The notes below the pieces were generated by a model that saw nothing but the letters and a program-made list of their open reading frames with translations, was not told where the DNA came from and did not search any database. From Nocardioides sp. WS12 (GTDB taxonomy: Bacteria > Actinomycetota > Actinomycetes > Propionibacteriales > Nocardioidaceae), in the NCBI RefSeq assembly GCF_014108865.1, contig NZ_CP053928.1, positions 3,534,001-3,598,000 on the forward strand: a stretch of DNA of 64,000 bases, written 5' to 3'. The position numbers and the translations under genes are program-made. This document shows, one piece after another, positions 17,559-26,695 of this stretch. Every line of letters begins with the position of its first letter. Position 1 is the first letter of the stretch.

Positions 17559-18719
17559 ATGAAGGCCGTCGTCTGTCACGACACCAAGCTCGAGGTCGCC
17601 GACGTCCCGGCTCCCGAGCCGGGACGCGGGCACCTGTTGCTCGACGTGCACCACTGCGGCATCTGCGGCTCGGACCTGCACGCCCGGATGCACGCCGACG
17701 ACATGGCCGATGCAGCTGCGGCGAGTGGCTACGACGGCTTCATGCGGGCCGGCGACTCCGTCGTCTTCGGCCACGAGTTCTGCGGCGAGGTCGTGGACCG
17801 CGGGCCGCGGACCAGCAAGGAGATCAAGGTCGGCACCCGCGTCGTCGCGATGCCGATCCTGCGCACGGACGGCGCGGTCCACACGACCGGCCTCTCCCCG
17901 CACGCCCCCGGCGCCTACGCCGAGCAGGTCCTCGTGCAGGCAGCGCTCGCGATGCCCGTGCCCAACGGCCTGCCCTCGGACAAGGCAGCGCTGACCGAAC
18001 CGATGGCGGTCGGGCTGCACGCCGTACGCCGTGGACAGGTGAAGAAGGGCCAGGTCGCCGTCGTGATCGGTTGCGGACCGATCGGGCTCGCCGTGATCTC
18101 GCTGCTGAAGGCGTCCGGGGTCCGCACGGTCATCGCCAGCGACTTCTCGGCCGGACGCCGGGCGCTGGCCGCTCAGTGTGGCGCCGACGTCGTCGTCAAC
18201 CCAGCCACCGATTCGCCGTACGACCGAGCCGGAGAGCACGGGAAGTTCATCACCGCATCCGGGCTGTTCGACCTCGCCATCGACTCCATGGCCAAGCTCC
18301 GCGCCGTACCGCTGCTGCCGTGGTGGAAGGCGATGGAAACCGCCGAGAAGTTGGGCGCGATGCCCGAAGGTCCGGTGGTCTTCGAGTGCGTCGGCGTGCC
18401 CGGCATCATCGACCAGGTCATCGCCAGCGCGCCGATCCACTCCCGCGTCGTCGTCGTCGGCGTCTGCATGGGCGCCGACTCGATCCGACCGGCGATCGCA
18501 ATCAACAAGGAGATCGACCTGAGGTTCGTGCTGGGCTACACGCCCACCGAGTTCCGCCAGGCCCTGCACCTGATGGCCGACGGCAAGGTCGACCCGACAC
18601 CGCTGATGACCGGCACCGTCGGGCTGGCCGGTGTCGCCGGCGCGTTCACCGCGCTCGGCGACCCCGAGAAGCACGCCAAGATCCTGGTCGATCCCCGCTC
18701 GGACGCGACGAAGGTCTAG
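17559..18719 (+). CDS. Zinc-dependent alcohol dehydrogenase (MDR family)
   Basis: 386 aa. Catalytic zinc ligands in HHCGICGSDLHARMH and FGHEFCGEVVDRG; Rossmann NAD(P) fingerprint VAVVIGCGPIGLAV. The four-cysteine structural zinc lobe is not apparent. AGGAG precedes the ATG, 20 bp after the reductase, so it is the last gene of the TetR-controlled operon and probably oxidises an alcohol made by the upstream oxygenase/hydrolase. Confidence 0.86.
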   Translation: MKAVVCHDTKLEVADVPAPEPGRGHLLLDVHHCGICGSDLHARMHADDMADAAAASGYDGFMRAGDSVVFGHEFCGEVVDRGPRTSKEIKVGTRVVAMPILRTDGAVHTTGLSPHAPGAYAEQVLVQAALAMPVPNGLPSDKAALTEPMAVGLHAVRRGQVKKGQVAVVIGCGPIGLAVISLLKASGVRTVIASDFSAGRRALAAQCGADVVVNPATDSPYDRAGEHGKFITASGLFDLAIDSMAKLRAVPLLPWWKAMETAEKLGAMPEGPVVFECVGVPGIIDQVIASAPIHSRVVVVGVCMGADSIRPAIAINKEIDLRFVLGYTPTEFRQALHLMADGKVDPTPLMTGTVGLAGVAGAFTALGDPEKHAKILVDPRSDATKV

Positions 18720-18729
18720 CCCCGAGGTT

Positions 18730-19734
18730 CTAGCGGAGGACCTTCCGCACCAGCCGCCAGATCAGGGGCTGGGTGATGATCTTGCGGACGATCGCCCGCA
18801 GCCACAGCGGTCGGATGATCGCCTTGACGATGCGCGGCAGCAGGCTGTCCGTGCGCACCATGACCAGCTCGAGTTCTTCCTCGACCTTCCGGTTGAGGAC
18901 GACCTCGGCGGGGTGCCGGATGGGCAGTTCGAGCGAACGCGCGGGAATCGAGTCCTTCTTCGCGCGCACGTTGGTCGCGCCCTCGCCGTACCCGTCGTTC
19001 TCGATCAGGTTGTGCCGCGGGACGGCAGACAGGCCCTTCTGGTTGATGATCGTGACCCAGAAGTGGTGGTCCCAGAAGTACGACGACGGGTCGACGTCGT
19101 CGGCCACCTTGGTGAAGTGGCGCTTGCCGGCCTCGGAGACCAGTGCGTCCGGGTGCGGCGGGGCCGGCACGGCGCGGTGCGGCGGGATCAGGCGCCCCGG
19201 CTCGTCCACGCTCACGTGTTGACGGTCGAAGAGAGCCCGGTGCGCCTGCCAACGGTCGGCCCAGCACGCCCAGCCCCAGATGCTGGCCCACGTCGCGAAG
19301 TCGTAGCTGTTGTCGCCGAAGTAGGCCTCGGGCACCTCGTGGGTGTCCCCCGAGATCAGCCAGACGTCCTTGTTGTCGCGGTAGCGCTCGAGGAGCTCCT
19401 CGCAGTACACGAAGAACGTCGGGTCGGCGATGCAGTCGTCCTCGAGGAAGATCGCCTGGTCGACCTGGGAGAAGACCCAGTCGACGCCGGCCTCGATGTT
19501 GGGGTCGAGTCCACGGTTCGTCTCGGCGAACCGCGGCAGGACCTCACAGGGCCAGTCGACCTCATCGAAGAGGGCGCGCACCTCGCCACAGAGCCGCTCG
19601 TCGTTCTCGTTGCCGGCCCGTGGACCGTCGGCGATCACGAACAATTTCTCGGGCTTCGCGCCCCTGATGGCGGCCAGCGTGCGCCGGGTCAGGTCCGGTC
19701 GGTTGAACACGAACATGACGACTGGGGTCTGCAA
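18730..19734 (-). CDS. GT-A fold glycosyltransferase
   Basis: 334 aa. Begins with TPVVMFVFNRPDLTRRTL, followed by a nucleotide-sugar region and an EDD metal motif (QAIFLEDDCIADPTFF); WASIWGWACWADRW is typical of GNT-I-like or hemolysin-associated glycosyltransferases in polysaccharide loci. The TTG at 19734 is chosen because GAAGGAG lies 5 nt upstream; in-frame sequence further upstream is antisense to the epimerase gene and is not part of this protein. Divergent from the nucleotide-sugar dehydratase, so a surface-glycan role is inferred. Confidence 0.78.
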   Translation of the reverse strand: MQTPVVMFVFNRPDLTRRTLAAIRGAKPEKLFVIADGPRAGNENDERLCGEVRALFDEVDWPCEVLPRFAETNRGLDPNIEAGVDWVFSQVDQAIFLEDDCIADPTFFVYCEELLERYRDNKDVWLISGDTHEVPEAYFGDNSYDFATWASIWGWACWADRWQAHRALFDRQHVSVDEPGRLIPPHRAVPAPPHPDALVSEAGKRHFTKVADDVDPSSYFWDHHFWVTIINQKGLSAVPRHNLIENDGYGEGATNVRAKKDSIPARSLELPIRHPAEVVLNRKVEEELELVMVRTDSLLPRIVKAIIRPLWLRAIVRKIITQPLIWRLVRKVLR

Positions 19735-19835
19735 CGACACTCCTTCGTGAGCGAGATCTGGCAGTCGCCACCATATCGATCCTGCCGCTGATAGAGTCGC
19801 GCCCGCTCGACCTATGGTCACCGAATTCGGCCGCC

Positions 19836-19887
19836 CCCACGCCGAAATTCGCAGTCTGCGTGGGTGAAATGTCGCCGCAAGTGCGGC
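19836..19887. promoter_or_regulatory. Two hairpins in the leader of the dehydratase gene
   Basis: CCCACGC (19836-19842) pairs perfectly with GCGTGGG (19858-19864) around a 15-nt loop; GCCGC (19874-19878) pairs with GCGGC (19883-19887) around AAGT. They lie in the 192-bp intergenic region between the divergent glycosyltransferase and dehydratase genes. No known riboswitch was recognised. Confidence 0.35.
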
Positions 19888-19926
19888 AGGGCGCCCAATG
19901 AGTCCGACAGGAAAAATACTCCCACC

Positions 19927-21024
19927 ATGAACGACTTCTGGTACGGCAAGCGCGTCCTCATCACGGGCGGCGACGGCTTCGTCGCCAGCAACCTGACCGA
20001 GGCCCTCATCCGCCGCGGCGCACTGGTCACCATCACCGTGCGGCACAACCGCCCCGTGCCCACCGCTGCCCTGCTCGGCTTCGACGGCCGGCCGGACATC
20101 GAGGTCTGCGAAATGGACGACTTCGCGCAGGTCCAGCGACTGTGCAACCGCCACCAGATCGACACGATCTTCCACCTCGCGGCTTCGGCCATCGTGGGTG
20201 ACGCAGCGAACGCTCCGATGAGCACGCTGCACAACAACATCCTGCCGACGATGAACGTGCTCGAGGCCGCGCGCATCAACAACATCCCGCGGGTGCTCAT
20301 CGCCTCGACGGACAAGTCGTACGGCGACCACGCCGACCTCGACGACCCGGAACCGCTGCCGTACCGCGAGGGCCACGCGCTGCGCGGCATGGACGTCTAC
20401 AGCGCCTCGAAGGCCTGCGCCGACATGATCACGCAGACCTACGGGTTCCAGTTCAAGGTGCCCGCCCTGATCGTTCGCAGCTGCAACATCTACGGCTCGG
20501 GCGACCTGAACTTCTCGCGCCTGATCCCGCGGACCAGCCTGCGCATGCTCAACGGCAAGGCGCCGGTGATCAACCTGGGCAACGCCGACGTACTGCGCGA
20601 GTACGTCTACATCGACGACCTGGTCGACTCCTACCTGTTCCTGGGTGAGAACGTCGAGCGCCACTACAGCACCGACATCCCGAGCACCGGTCGTGCGACC
20701 TACGGCTGGGCGGCGTACAACGTCGGCAGCTTCACCACGGCTGATGGCAAGGAGCCGAAGGAGTTCAGCAACATCCGCAGCGTGCGCCAGGTCATCGAGC
20801 AGATCGGCGGGATGCTCGACAACAAGCTGGAGTCGGTCACCATCCCCAAGCCGGACAACTTCATCGAGATCCCGGACCAGTTCCTCGACTCCTCGAAGCT
20901 GCACGACTTCGGCTTCACGCCCAAGATCGACTTCGAAGAGGGCCTCAACCGCACGGTCGAGTGGTACGCCAAGAACCAGGACCTGTTCACCAAGGCCGGC
21001 GCGCGGCACGTCCTCGCCGACTGA
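19927..21024 (+). CDS. NAD-dependent nucleotide-sugar epimerase/dehydratase
   Basis: 365 aa extended short-chain dehydrogenase. Rossmann motif VLITGGDGFVASNL (Ala where Gly is usual), STDKSYGDH and catalytic YSASKACADM (Tyr-x3-Lys). The STDK.YG / YSASKACADM pattern resembles CDP-glucose 4,6-dehydratases and related sugar dehydratases. Probably makes an activated deoxy sugar for the neighbouring glycosyltransferase. Only a weak ribosome site is visible before the ATG at 19927. Confidence 0.82.
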   Translation: MNDFWYGKRVLITGGDGFVASNLTEALIRRGALVTITVRHNRPVPTAALLGFDGRPDIEVCEMDDFAQVQRLCNRHQIDTIFHLAASAIVGDAANAPMSTLHNNILPTMNVLEAARINNIPRVLIASTDKSYGDHADLDDPEPLPYREGHALRGMDVYSASKACADMITQTYGFQFKVPALIVRSCNIYGSGDLNFSRLIPRTSLRMLNGKAPVINLGNADVLREYVYIDDLVDSYLFLGENVERHYSTDIPSTGRATYGWAAYNVGSFTTADGKEPKEFSNIRSVRQVIEQIGGMLDNKLESVTIPKPDNFIEIPDQFLDSSKLHDFGFTPKIDFEEGLNRTVEWYAKNQDLFTKAGARHVLAD

Positions 21025-21027
21025 CGA

Positions 21028-21050
21028 CCGGGCGGAGCGTCACCGCCCGG
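21028..21050. terminator. Hairpin at convergent gene ends
   Basis: Perfect 8-bp stem CCGGGCGG/CCGCCCGG with a 7-nt loop directly after the dehydratase stop, extending into the E1 gene stop on the other strand. No T-tract, so any bidirectional termination is inferred. Confidence 0.45.
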
Positions 21051-23187
21051 ACAGGGCAGCGGCGACCACGTCCTCCTCGGACAGCAGGACCGTCGCGGCC
21101 GCAGGGCCGAGCGGGATGAAGGTGTCCGCACTGGCGACCCGCGACAGCCGGCCGCGGTAGCCGCGCTCGAGCAGGCCGGTCACGACCCCTTCGGACACTC
21201 CCCCGCTGGCTCGCGTCTCATCGACCACGAGCACGGCCGGGAAGCGTTCGGCAACGGTGCGCAAGGCGTCCAGGGGCAGGGGCGACAACCAGCGGAGGTC
21301 GACGACGGTGGTCGCGATGCCGTGCTCACGGAGTTGCTCGCTGGCGCGCAGGCTCATCGGCACGCCGTTGCCGAAGGTCACGAGCAACAGGTCACCCCCG
21401 TCGCCGTACACGCCGACCTCGCCGAGCGGTCGGCTCGAATCCTCGCTCGTGGCATTCGCGAAGGGAGCCGTCCACGCGCCGTCACCCTCCCCGAGGTCGC
21501 GTGCGTGGTAGAGCGCGATGGGCTCCAGGAAGACGCACACGCGCCCGTCCTGGCGGGCCAGTTCCACACAGGTACGCAGCAGGCCCGGTGCGTCGGCGGG
21601 ATGGCTCGGCACCGCGAGCACGAGTCCGGGGATGTCACGCAGGACGGCCACGGAGTTGTCGTTGTGGAAGTGGCCGCCGAAGCCGCGCTGGTAGGCGAGT
21701 CCGGCCACGCGGACGACCATGCCGTTCTGGTACTGACCGTTGGAGAAGAACCGGAGCGACGCCGCCTCGCCGCGCAACTGGTCCTCTGCGTTGTGGAGGT
21801 AGGCGAGGTACTGGATCTCCGGGACCGGGACGAACCCGGCCAGCGCCGAACCGAGTGCCACGCCGAGGATGGTCTGCTCGTCGAGGAGGGTGTCGAAGAC
21901 CCGCTGGGCACCGAACCGCTTGCGAAGGCCCCGCGTGACGCCGTACACGCCGCCCTTGACGGCGACGTCCTCACCGAAGACCAGCACCTCCGGGTGGGTG
22001 GCCAGCAACTCGGCCAACGTCTGGTTGATCGACTGGGCGAGGGTCAGTCGAGCGCCGTCCTGCTCGCCCTCAGGAGCCTCGGGTGTGGGGATGCGCGGTG
22101 AGACCGTCGGCAGGGCAAGGGGCGCCATGACCTGTGCCCGATCCGAGAGGTGGGGTTCGTCCAGCGCTGTGCGCGCCGCGTCCATCACCCAGGTCCGCAT
22201 TCCCTCGTACGCCGCCAGGATCTCCTCCGGCGTGGCGTGGTCGGCATCCATCAGGCACCGCGCCGTGGCGAGTAACGGATCCCGCTCGTAGTCGCCGACG
22301 ATCTCGCTCTGGGTGCGGTAGGCGATCTCGGTGTCCGAGCCGGCGTGGCCGAGGAAGCGGACGGTGTCGAGGTGGAGTACGACGGGCCGACGGGCATCCC
22401 GGACCCGAGCAACGGCCGCCGCGGTGCGGTCGAGGAGCGCTATGGGGTCCGCCCCGTCGATGTGGACGTACTCGATGCCGGGGATGCTCTGCAGCATCGC
22501 ACCGGGCCACCCGTCCGGCGAGGGCGTGCTGACGCCGATCCGGTTGTCCTCGCACACGAACAGGATCGGACAGGGCACACCACGCTGGGTGAGGTACGAC
22601 GCCGCGTTGATGGCACCCACGGCGGTTGAGTGGTTCGCGGATGCATCGCCGAAGCTGCAGACCACGATCGCGTCATCGGGCCAGGGGGTGGTGTGGCCGA
22701 CCGAGCGAGCGAGGCCCAACGCGTAGGCCAGCCCCACCGCGCGCGGCAGGTGCGAACTGATCGTCGAGGTCTGCGGAATGATGTGCAGGTCGGGATGACC
22801 CCAGACCTTGTGCCGCCCACCCGACATCGGGTCGCGGGCCGAGGACGTCAGGCTCAGCAGTACGTCCCGGATCGGATCGGTCGTCCCTGCCTGTGCCGCG
22901 CGGGCCGCGTAGAACCCGCCGGAGCGGTAGTGCAGCAGCGCCGGGTCGTCGACGCGCGTCAGCAGCCCCAGCGCCGCGTTGCTCTCGTGCCCCGCGGATC
23001 CGATCGTGTAGTGGCCACGCCCCTGCGATTGAAGCCATCGCGCCGCATAGTCGAGATGCCGGCTCTGCAGTTGGGCGTCGAACAGTCGCTGCAGGACTGC
23101 CGGATCACCCGGCGGCGCGCCGCCGTCCGACGGATCGGCGCGCCACGAACGCACCGAGCGCGAGAAGAACTCCTCGACCGTCTCCAC
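21040..23187 (-). CDS. Fused alpha/beta 2-oxoacid dehydrogenase E1 component
   Basis: 715 aa. Residues 1-~345 resemble E1-alpha with the thiamine diphosphate region CSFGDASANHSTAVGAIN; residues ~365-715 resemble E1-beta (EVLVFGEDVAVKGGVYGVTR, VVDLRWLSPLPLDAL). In most branched-chain or pyruvate dehydrogenases these are two genes; single-chain fusions occur in some lineages. It decarboxylates a 2-oxoacid and acylates an E2 lipoyl partner, but neither E2 nor E3 is nearby. GTG start with GAGG 5 nt upstream. The tetR gene upstream ends 7 bp before it, so they form an operon. Confidence 0.85.
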   Translation of the reverse strand: METVEEFFSRSVRSWRADPSDGGAPPGDPAVLQRLFDAQLQSRHLDYAARWLQSQGRGHYTIGSAGHESNAALGLLTRVDDPALLHYRSGGFYAARAAQAGTTDPIRDVLLSLTSSARDPMSGGRHKVWGHPDLHIIPQTSTISSHLPRAVGLAYALGLARSVGHTTPWPDDAIVVCSFGDASANHSTAVGAINAASYLTQRGVPCPILFVCEDNRIGVSTPSPDGWPGAMLQSIPGIEYVHIDGADPIALLDRTAAAVARVRDARRPVVLHLDTVRFLGHAGSDTEIAYRTQSEIVGDYERDPLLATARCLMDADHATPEEILAAYEGMRTWVMDAARTALDEPHLSDRAQVMAPLALPTVSPRIPTPEAPEGEQDGARLTLAQSINQTLAELLATHPEVLVFGEDVAVKGGVYGVTRGLRKRFGAQRVFDTLLDEQTILGVALGSALAGFVPVPEIQYLAYLHNAEDQLRGEAASLRFFSNGQYQNGMVVRVAGLAYQRGFGGHFHNDNSVAVLRDIPGLVLAVPSHPADAPGLLRTCVELARQDGRVCVFLEPIALYHARDLGEGDGAWTAPFANATSEDSSRPLGEVGVYGDGGDLLLVTFGNGVPMSLRASEQLREHGIATTVVDLRWLSPLPLDALRTVAERFPAVLVVDETRASGGVSEGVVTGLLERGYRGRLSRVASADTFIPLGPAAATVLLSEEDVVAAALSGR

Positions 23188-23194
23188 TGCCGCC

Positions 23195-23806
23195 TCACGT
23201 CTCGTTGAACAGGTTCACCGCGTGCGGCCCGAGTACGGCGACCAGATCCGCGACCGGGTCCTGGCCCGCCGGCGCGGGCACCAGCAGGTAACTGATGCAG
23301 AGCCGCGCGACCACGCGCGCCATCGGGAAGGCCCGGTCGATCGGGAGACCCGGCGCCAGGACGACGTACCGCTCGGCGAGGCGGCGGGAGGTCCGCTCCA
23401 CGAGCGCCGCCTCGTCCACCACCAGTCCCCCGAACAGTCCACCGGATGCGGAGCGGTCGAAGGCGCGGCCGAGGACGGGGTCGCTCACGACGGACGCGAA
23501 CCACGAGCCGAGGACCAGGGCCAGCGCGTGCATCACGTCGCCTTCGACGAGCAACGCCTCGTCATCAACCGGCACGTGTTGGTCGACGAGACGGTCCACC
23601 AGGAACTCGACGTACAGGTCGGCCAGGGTCGAGCGATCGCCGAACTCGTTGTAGATCGTCTGCCTCGAGACGCCGGCCTCGTCGGCCACCTTGGTCAGCG
23701 AGATCGAAGGCCAGGGGTTCTCCGCCAACAGCGTGGTGACGGCGTCGAGGATCCGGATGCGGTTCGACGCAGGCGGCCACGCTGGGCTGGCTCTGAACTC
23801 CGACAC
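23195..23806 (-). CDS. TetR-family transcriptional regulator
   Basis: 203 aa. Helix-turn-helix: ILDAVTTLLAENPWPSISLT then KVADEAGVSRQTIYNEFGDR. GTG start at 23806. It is the first gene of a two-gene unit with the fused E1, so it probably controls that unit. Confidence 0.87.
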   Translation of the reverse strand: MSEFRASPAWPPASNRIRILDAVTTLLAENPWPSISLTKVADEAGVSRQTIYNEFGDRSTLADLYVEFLVDRLVDQHVPVDDEALLVEGDVMHALALVLGSWFASVVSDPVLGRAFDRSASGGLFGGLVVDEAALVERTSRRLAERYVVLAPGLPIDRAFPMARVVARLCISYLLVPAPAGQDPVADLVAVLGPHAVNLFNET

Positions 23807-23887
23807 GTCGCCATCATCGCGGATGTTCAGGTGTGGTTGCGGAAGACGTGCCGCCCGGAACCGTCTCCTCAGCCGAGGGGCAGACCG

Positions 23888-25561
23888 TCAGTCAGCCGGG
23901 TTGGCTTCGCGGAATGCTGCCACCGCGGTGGGCAGGGTCGGGAACAACATGGCGCGACCCACCCGGTCAAGCAGGCCCGCCACCTCGAGCTGGGCGGCAA
24001 GGTCCTGCTTCATCCGCGCAATGCCGACCACCACTCCCCTGCGGGCCAAGTCGTCGATGAGGCTCTCGAGTACGTCGACGGCGGTGACGTCGACCTCGAC
24101 GATCGCTTCGGCGTTGATGACGAACCAGCGCACCGGTGTCGCCGCGTTCGCCACCGCATCGAGGGCCCGGACCCGGAAGTTCTCGGCATTCGCGAAGAAC
24201 AGCGGCGAGTCGTAGCGGTAGATCATCAGGCCGGGGACGACCTCGGCCTGCGGGTAGTCATCGACGTCGTGCATTCCGGCGAGACCGGGGACGAACCCCT
24301 CGACGGCATCGTGGGGGCGGGCGACCCGGCGGAGCAGGTCGAGCACCGACAGGCCGATGGCGACGAGCACGCCCCAGAGCACGCCGACGGCCAGCACCGC
24401 CACGAGCGTCACCAGTGCGATGACCAGTTCGCTGGTGCGGAATCGGGCGAACCGCCGGAACTCCCCGACCGACACGATCTTCGTCGCGGCGTACACCACG
24501 ACCGCGCCGAGTGCCGCCGCTGGAACCATCTCCAGCAACGGCCGCAGCGCCAGCAGGACCACCAGGGTTGCCGCAACCGCGGTGACTCCTGTCATCTGCG
24601 TGCGTCCACCGACGGCGTTGATGATCGCGGTGCGGCTCCCGCTGCTGCTGACCGGGAATCCCTGCATCAGGCCGGCACCGAGGTTGGCGCCCCCGAGCGC
24701 GAGCAGCTCCCGCTTGGCGTCGACCGGTTCACGGGTCTCGCCCGGGAAGGCGCGGGAGGTGAGCACATTGTCGGTGTAGCCGACGAACGCGACACCCAGC
24801 GCGGCCGGCACCATCGCCAGGATCGCTGCCCCGTCCACGTGCGGGATGCCCGGAACCGGGAGGCCCGCGGGAATCGCGCCGACGAGAAGCACACCGTGCT
24901 CGTCGAGCCCGGCGGCAGCGACCACCGCCGTCGCAGCGATCAGGCCGATCAGCGAGACCGGGGCGCGGGGAAAGAAGTGGGACCCGACGATCATGGTGGC
25001 CGCCGTCGCGACCCCCAGGGCCAACGTCGGGCCGTGCACCGCATCCAGTTGCTCGAGGAGGCTGCGAATCTCCGGCACGATCCCGTCGCCGGTCACCGTC
25101 AACGCGGTCAGGGTGCCCAACTGCGACACCACCATCAGCACCGCGATGCCGGCCATGTAGCCGACCAGGACCGGGCGTGACAGGAGATCGGCCACGACCG
25201 CCACGCGAAAGAAGTAGCCGATCACGCAGATCCCGGCGACCACGAGTGCCAGGGTCGCTGCAAAGCTCGACGGGTCGGCTCGCGCGGCCGGAACGGATCC
25301 GATCACCGCGCCCACCATGAGCGCGGTCGTGGACTCGGGCCCGACGGAGAGCAGCCGCGAGGTGCCGACCAGGGCGTAGAGCGCCATCCCGCCCAGGCAG
25401 GCCCAGATCCCGGCCACGGCCGGAAGGCCGGCCAGTTCGGCGTACGCCATGACCTGGGGCACCAGGTACGCCGTCACGGTCACGCCGGCCAGCAGGTCGG
25501 CGCGCAGCCAACGACGGCGGTAGCCGCGCACCCATGCCGGCAGTGGCGGTCGCAGGGTCAT
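23888..25561 (-). CDS. SulP family anion transporter with STAS domain
   Basis: 557 aa. SulP membrane domain (VTVTAYLVPQVMAYAELAGL, SVGPESTTALMVG, FPVSSSGSRTAII) and a C-terminal STAS domain (RWFVINAEAIVEVDVTAVDV). Not closely similar to the SulP at 6146-7834. ATG at 25561 lacks a clear ribosome site; a TTG 27 bp upstream directly abuts AGGAG. Divergent from the universal stress protein gene. Confidence 0.86.
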   Translation of the reverse strand: MTLRPPLPAWVRGYRRRWLRADLLAGVTVTAYLVPQVMAYAELAGLPAVAGIWACLGGMALYALVGTSRLLSVGPESTTALMVGAVIGSVPAARADPSSFAATLALVVAGICVIGYFFRVAVVADLLSRPVLVGYMAGIAVLMVVSQLGTLTALTVTGDGIVPEIRSLLEQLDAVHGPTLALGVATAATMIVGSHFFPRAPVSLIGLIAATAVVAAAGLDEHGVLLVGAIPAGLPVPGIPHVDGAAILAMVPAALGVAFVGYTDNVLTSRAFPGETREPVDAKRELLALGGANLGAGLMQGFPVSSSGSRTAIINAVGGRTQMTGVTAVAATLVVLLALRPLLEMVPAAALGAVVVYAATKIVSVGEFRRFARFRTSELVIALVTLVAVLAVGVLWGVLVAIGLSVLDLLRRVARPHDAVEGFVPGLAGMHDVDDYPQAEVVPGLMIYRYDSPLFFANAENFRVRALDAVANAATPVRWFVINAEAIVEVDVTAVDVLESLIDDLARRGVVVGIARMKQDLAAQLEVAGLLDRVGRAMLFPTLPTAVAAFREANPAD

Positions 25562-25673
25562 GGGTGAACCGTAGGCGTCGACGGCCAACTCCTGGCCCCG
25601 CGGGTCCTATGGCCCCCTCGCACGGGCCCCAGTTCCCTACCGACGCCCGGACGCAACGAGGAACGTGGGCACC

Positions 25674-26522
25674 ATGACCACCCACTCCCCCCGCATCGTC
25701 GTCGGATACGACGGCTCCGCTGATGCCGAGGCGGCACTCGCCTGGGCCGCCGAGACAGCCCGCGCACAGAAGCAGCCCGTCGACGTCGTGATCGTCGCCA
25801 GCCAGCTGGACCCTCTCATCGGTCGATACCGCGCCCAGGACGACCAGGCTGCAGCACAGCGACGCGACGCTGCTCTCCAGCGTCTCGAGGATCTCGACGT
25901 CGCCGAGAGCAGCGTGGAAATCTGCCACGGGGCTCCCGTACCCGAGCTCATCCGGGCGTCCACGGGCGCGTCGATGCTCGTCGTTGGCAGCACCGGCCAC
26001 GGGTTGACGACCGGCACCCTGACCGGTTCGGTCAGCCAGCACGTCGCACGGCATGCCGCCTGCCCGGTGGTCGCCGTACGCCCGCAGCGGTCACCCCACG
26101 CGCGTCGGATCGTCGTCGGGGTCGACGGATCGGCGGAGTCCAGAAGGGCATTGCAGTTCGCCTGCGAAAGGGCCCTGAGCACGGGCGAGTCGATCACCGC
26201 GATCCACGGCTACACCTCGCTGAGCACCCGGATGTTGACTCTGGACCCGTCCGGCACGGGCTCCATCGCGCGGCGCATTGCGGAGGCCGACACCTTCGTC
26301 GCCGACATCTGTGCCGGACTCGCCATCGAGTACCCCGGCGTCGAGATCCAGCCCGAGGCCATCCCCGTTCGGGCCGGTCAGGTACTCGTCGATGCCAGCG
26401 CTGCGGCCGACCTGGTCGTGGTGGGCACGCGCGGTCGCGACGCGTTCGCCGAGCTGCTCCTCGGCTCGGTCAGCCAGCACCTCCTGCACCACGCCCAGTG
26501 CCCGGTGGCCGTCGTCCGCTGA
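25674..26522 (+). CDS. Tandem-domain universal stress protein
   Basis: 282 aa with two UspA domains. The first starts RIVVGYDGSADAEAAL and ends in the ATP-binding VVGSTGHG..TGTLTGSVSQHV; the second repeats this (RIVVGVDGSAESRRAL ... VVGTRGRDAFAELLLGSVSQ). Both G-x2-G-x9-G-(S/T) loops imply ATP binding. GAGGAA lies 10 nt before the ATG. Tandem Usp proteins in actinobacteria are typically induced under hypoxia or stationary phase; no specific regulator site was identified. Confidence 0.88.
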   Translation: MTTHSPRIVVGYDGSADAEAALAWAAETARAQKQPVDVVIVASQLDPLIGRYRAQDDQAAAQRRDAALQRLEDLDVAESSVEICHGAPVPELIRASTGASMLVVGSTGHGLTTGTLTGSVSQHVARHAACPVVAVRPQRSPHARRIVVGVDGSAESRRALQFACERALSTGESITAIHGYTSLSTRMLTLDPSGTGSIARRIAEADTFVADICAGLAIEYPGVEIQPEAIPVRAGQVLVDASAAADLVVVGTRGRDAFAELLLGSVSQHLLHHAQCPVAVVR

Positions 26523-26695
26523 CCCCGTCACGACCACGACGAGCGCTCTGCACCGGTCGCACCGCGTGGACCAGCGGATCTGAGGGCTCCACACAATCGC
26601 AACCCGGGCGTAGCGTCGGCTGGGTCGGCCCACGGGTAATGGGGAGGGAACCTCTCCCGGGGTGAGCCTCGTCCATTCCTGACGGGGAGACCACC
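26523..26695 (+). promoter_or_regulatory. Leader of the DUF11 surface protein gene
   Basis: A 173-bp gap. It holds a small GC hairpin around GGGAGGgaacCTCTCCC (near 26642-26658) and a GACGGGGAGA ribosome-type site before the ATG. I could not match it to a known riboswitch. Confidence 0.3.

Noticed and set aside
18730..21009. 759-codon glycosyltransferase with a long N-terminal extension
   Set aside because: The extension is antisense to the nucleotide-sugar dehydratase and ignores the GAAGGAG-TTG start at 19734.
23222..25180. 652-codon frame opposite TetR and SulP
   Set aside because: No domains, Arg/Asp/Gly/His-rich composition typical of antisense frames.
26523..26695. Cyclic dinucleotide riboswitch
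   Set aside because: The core motifs of GEMM and ydaO classes could not be found; only a small GC hairpin is present.
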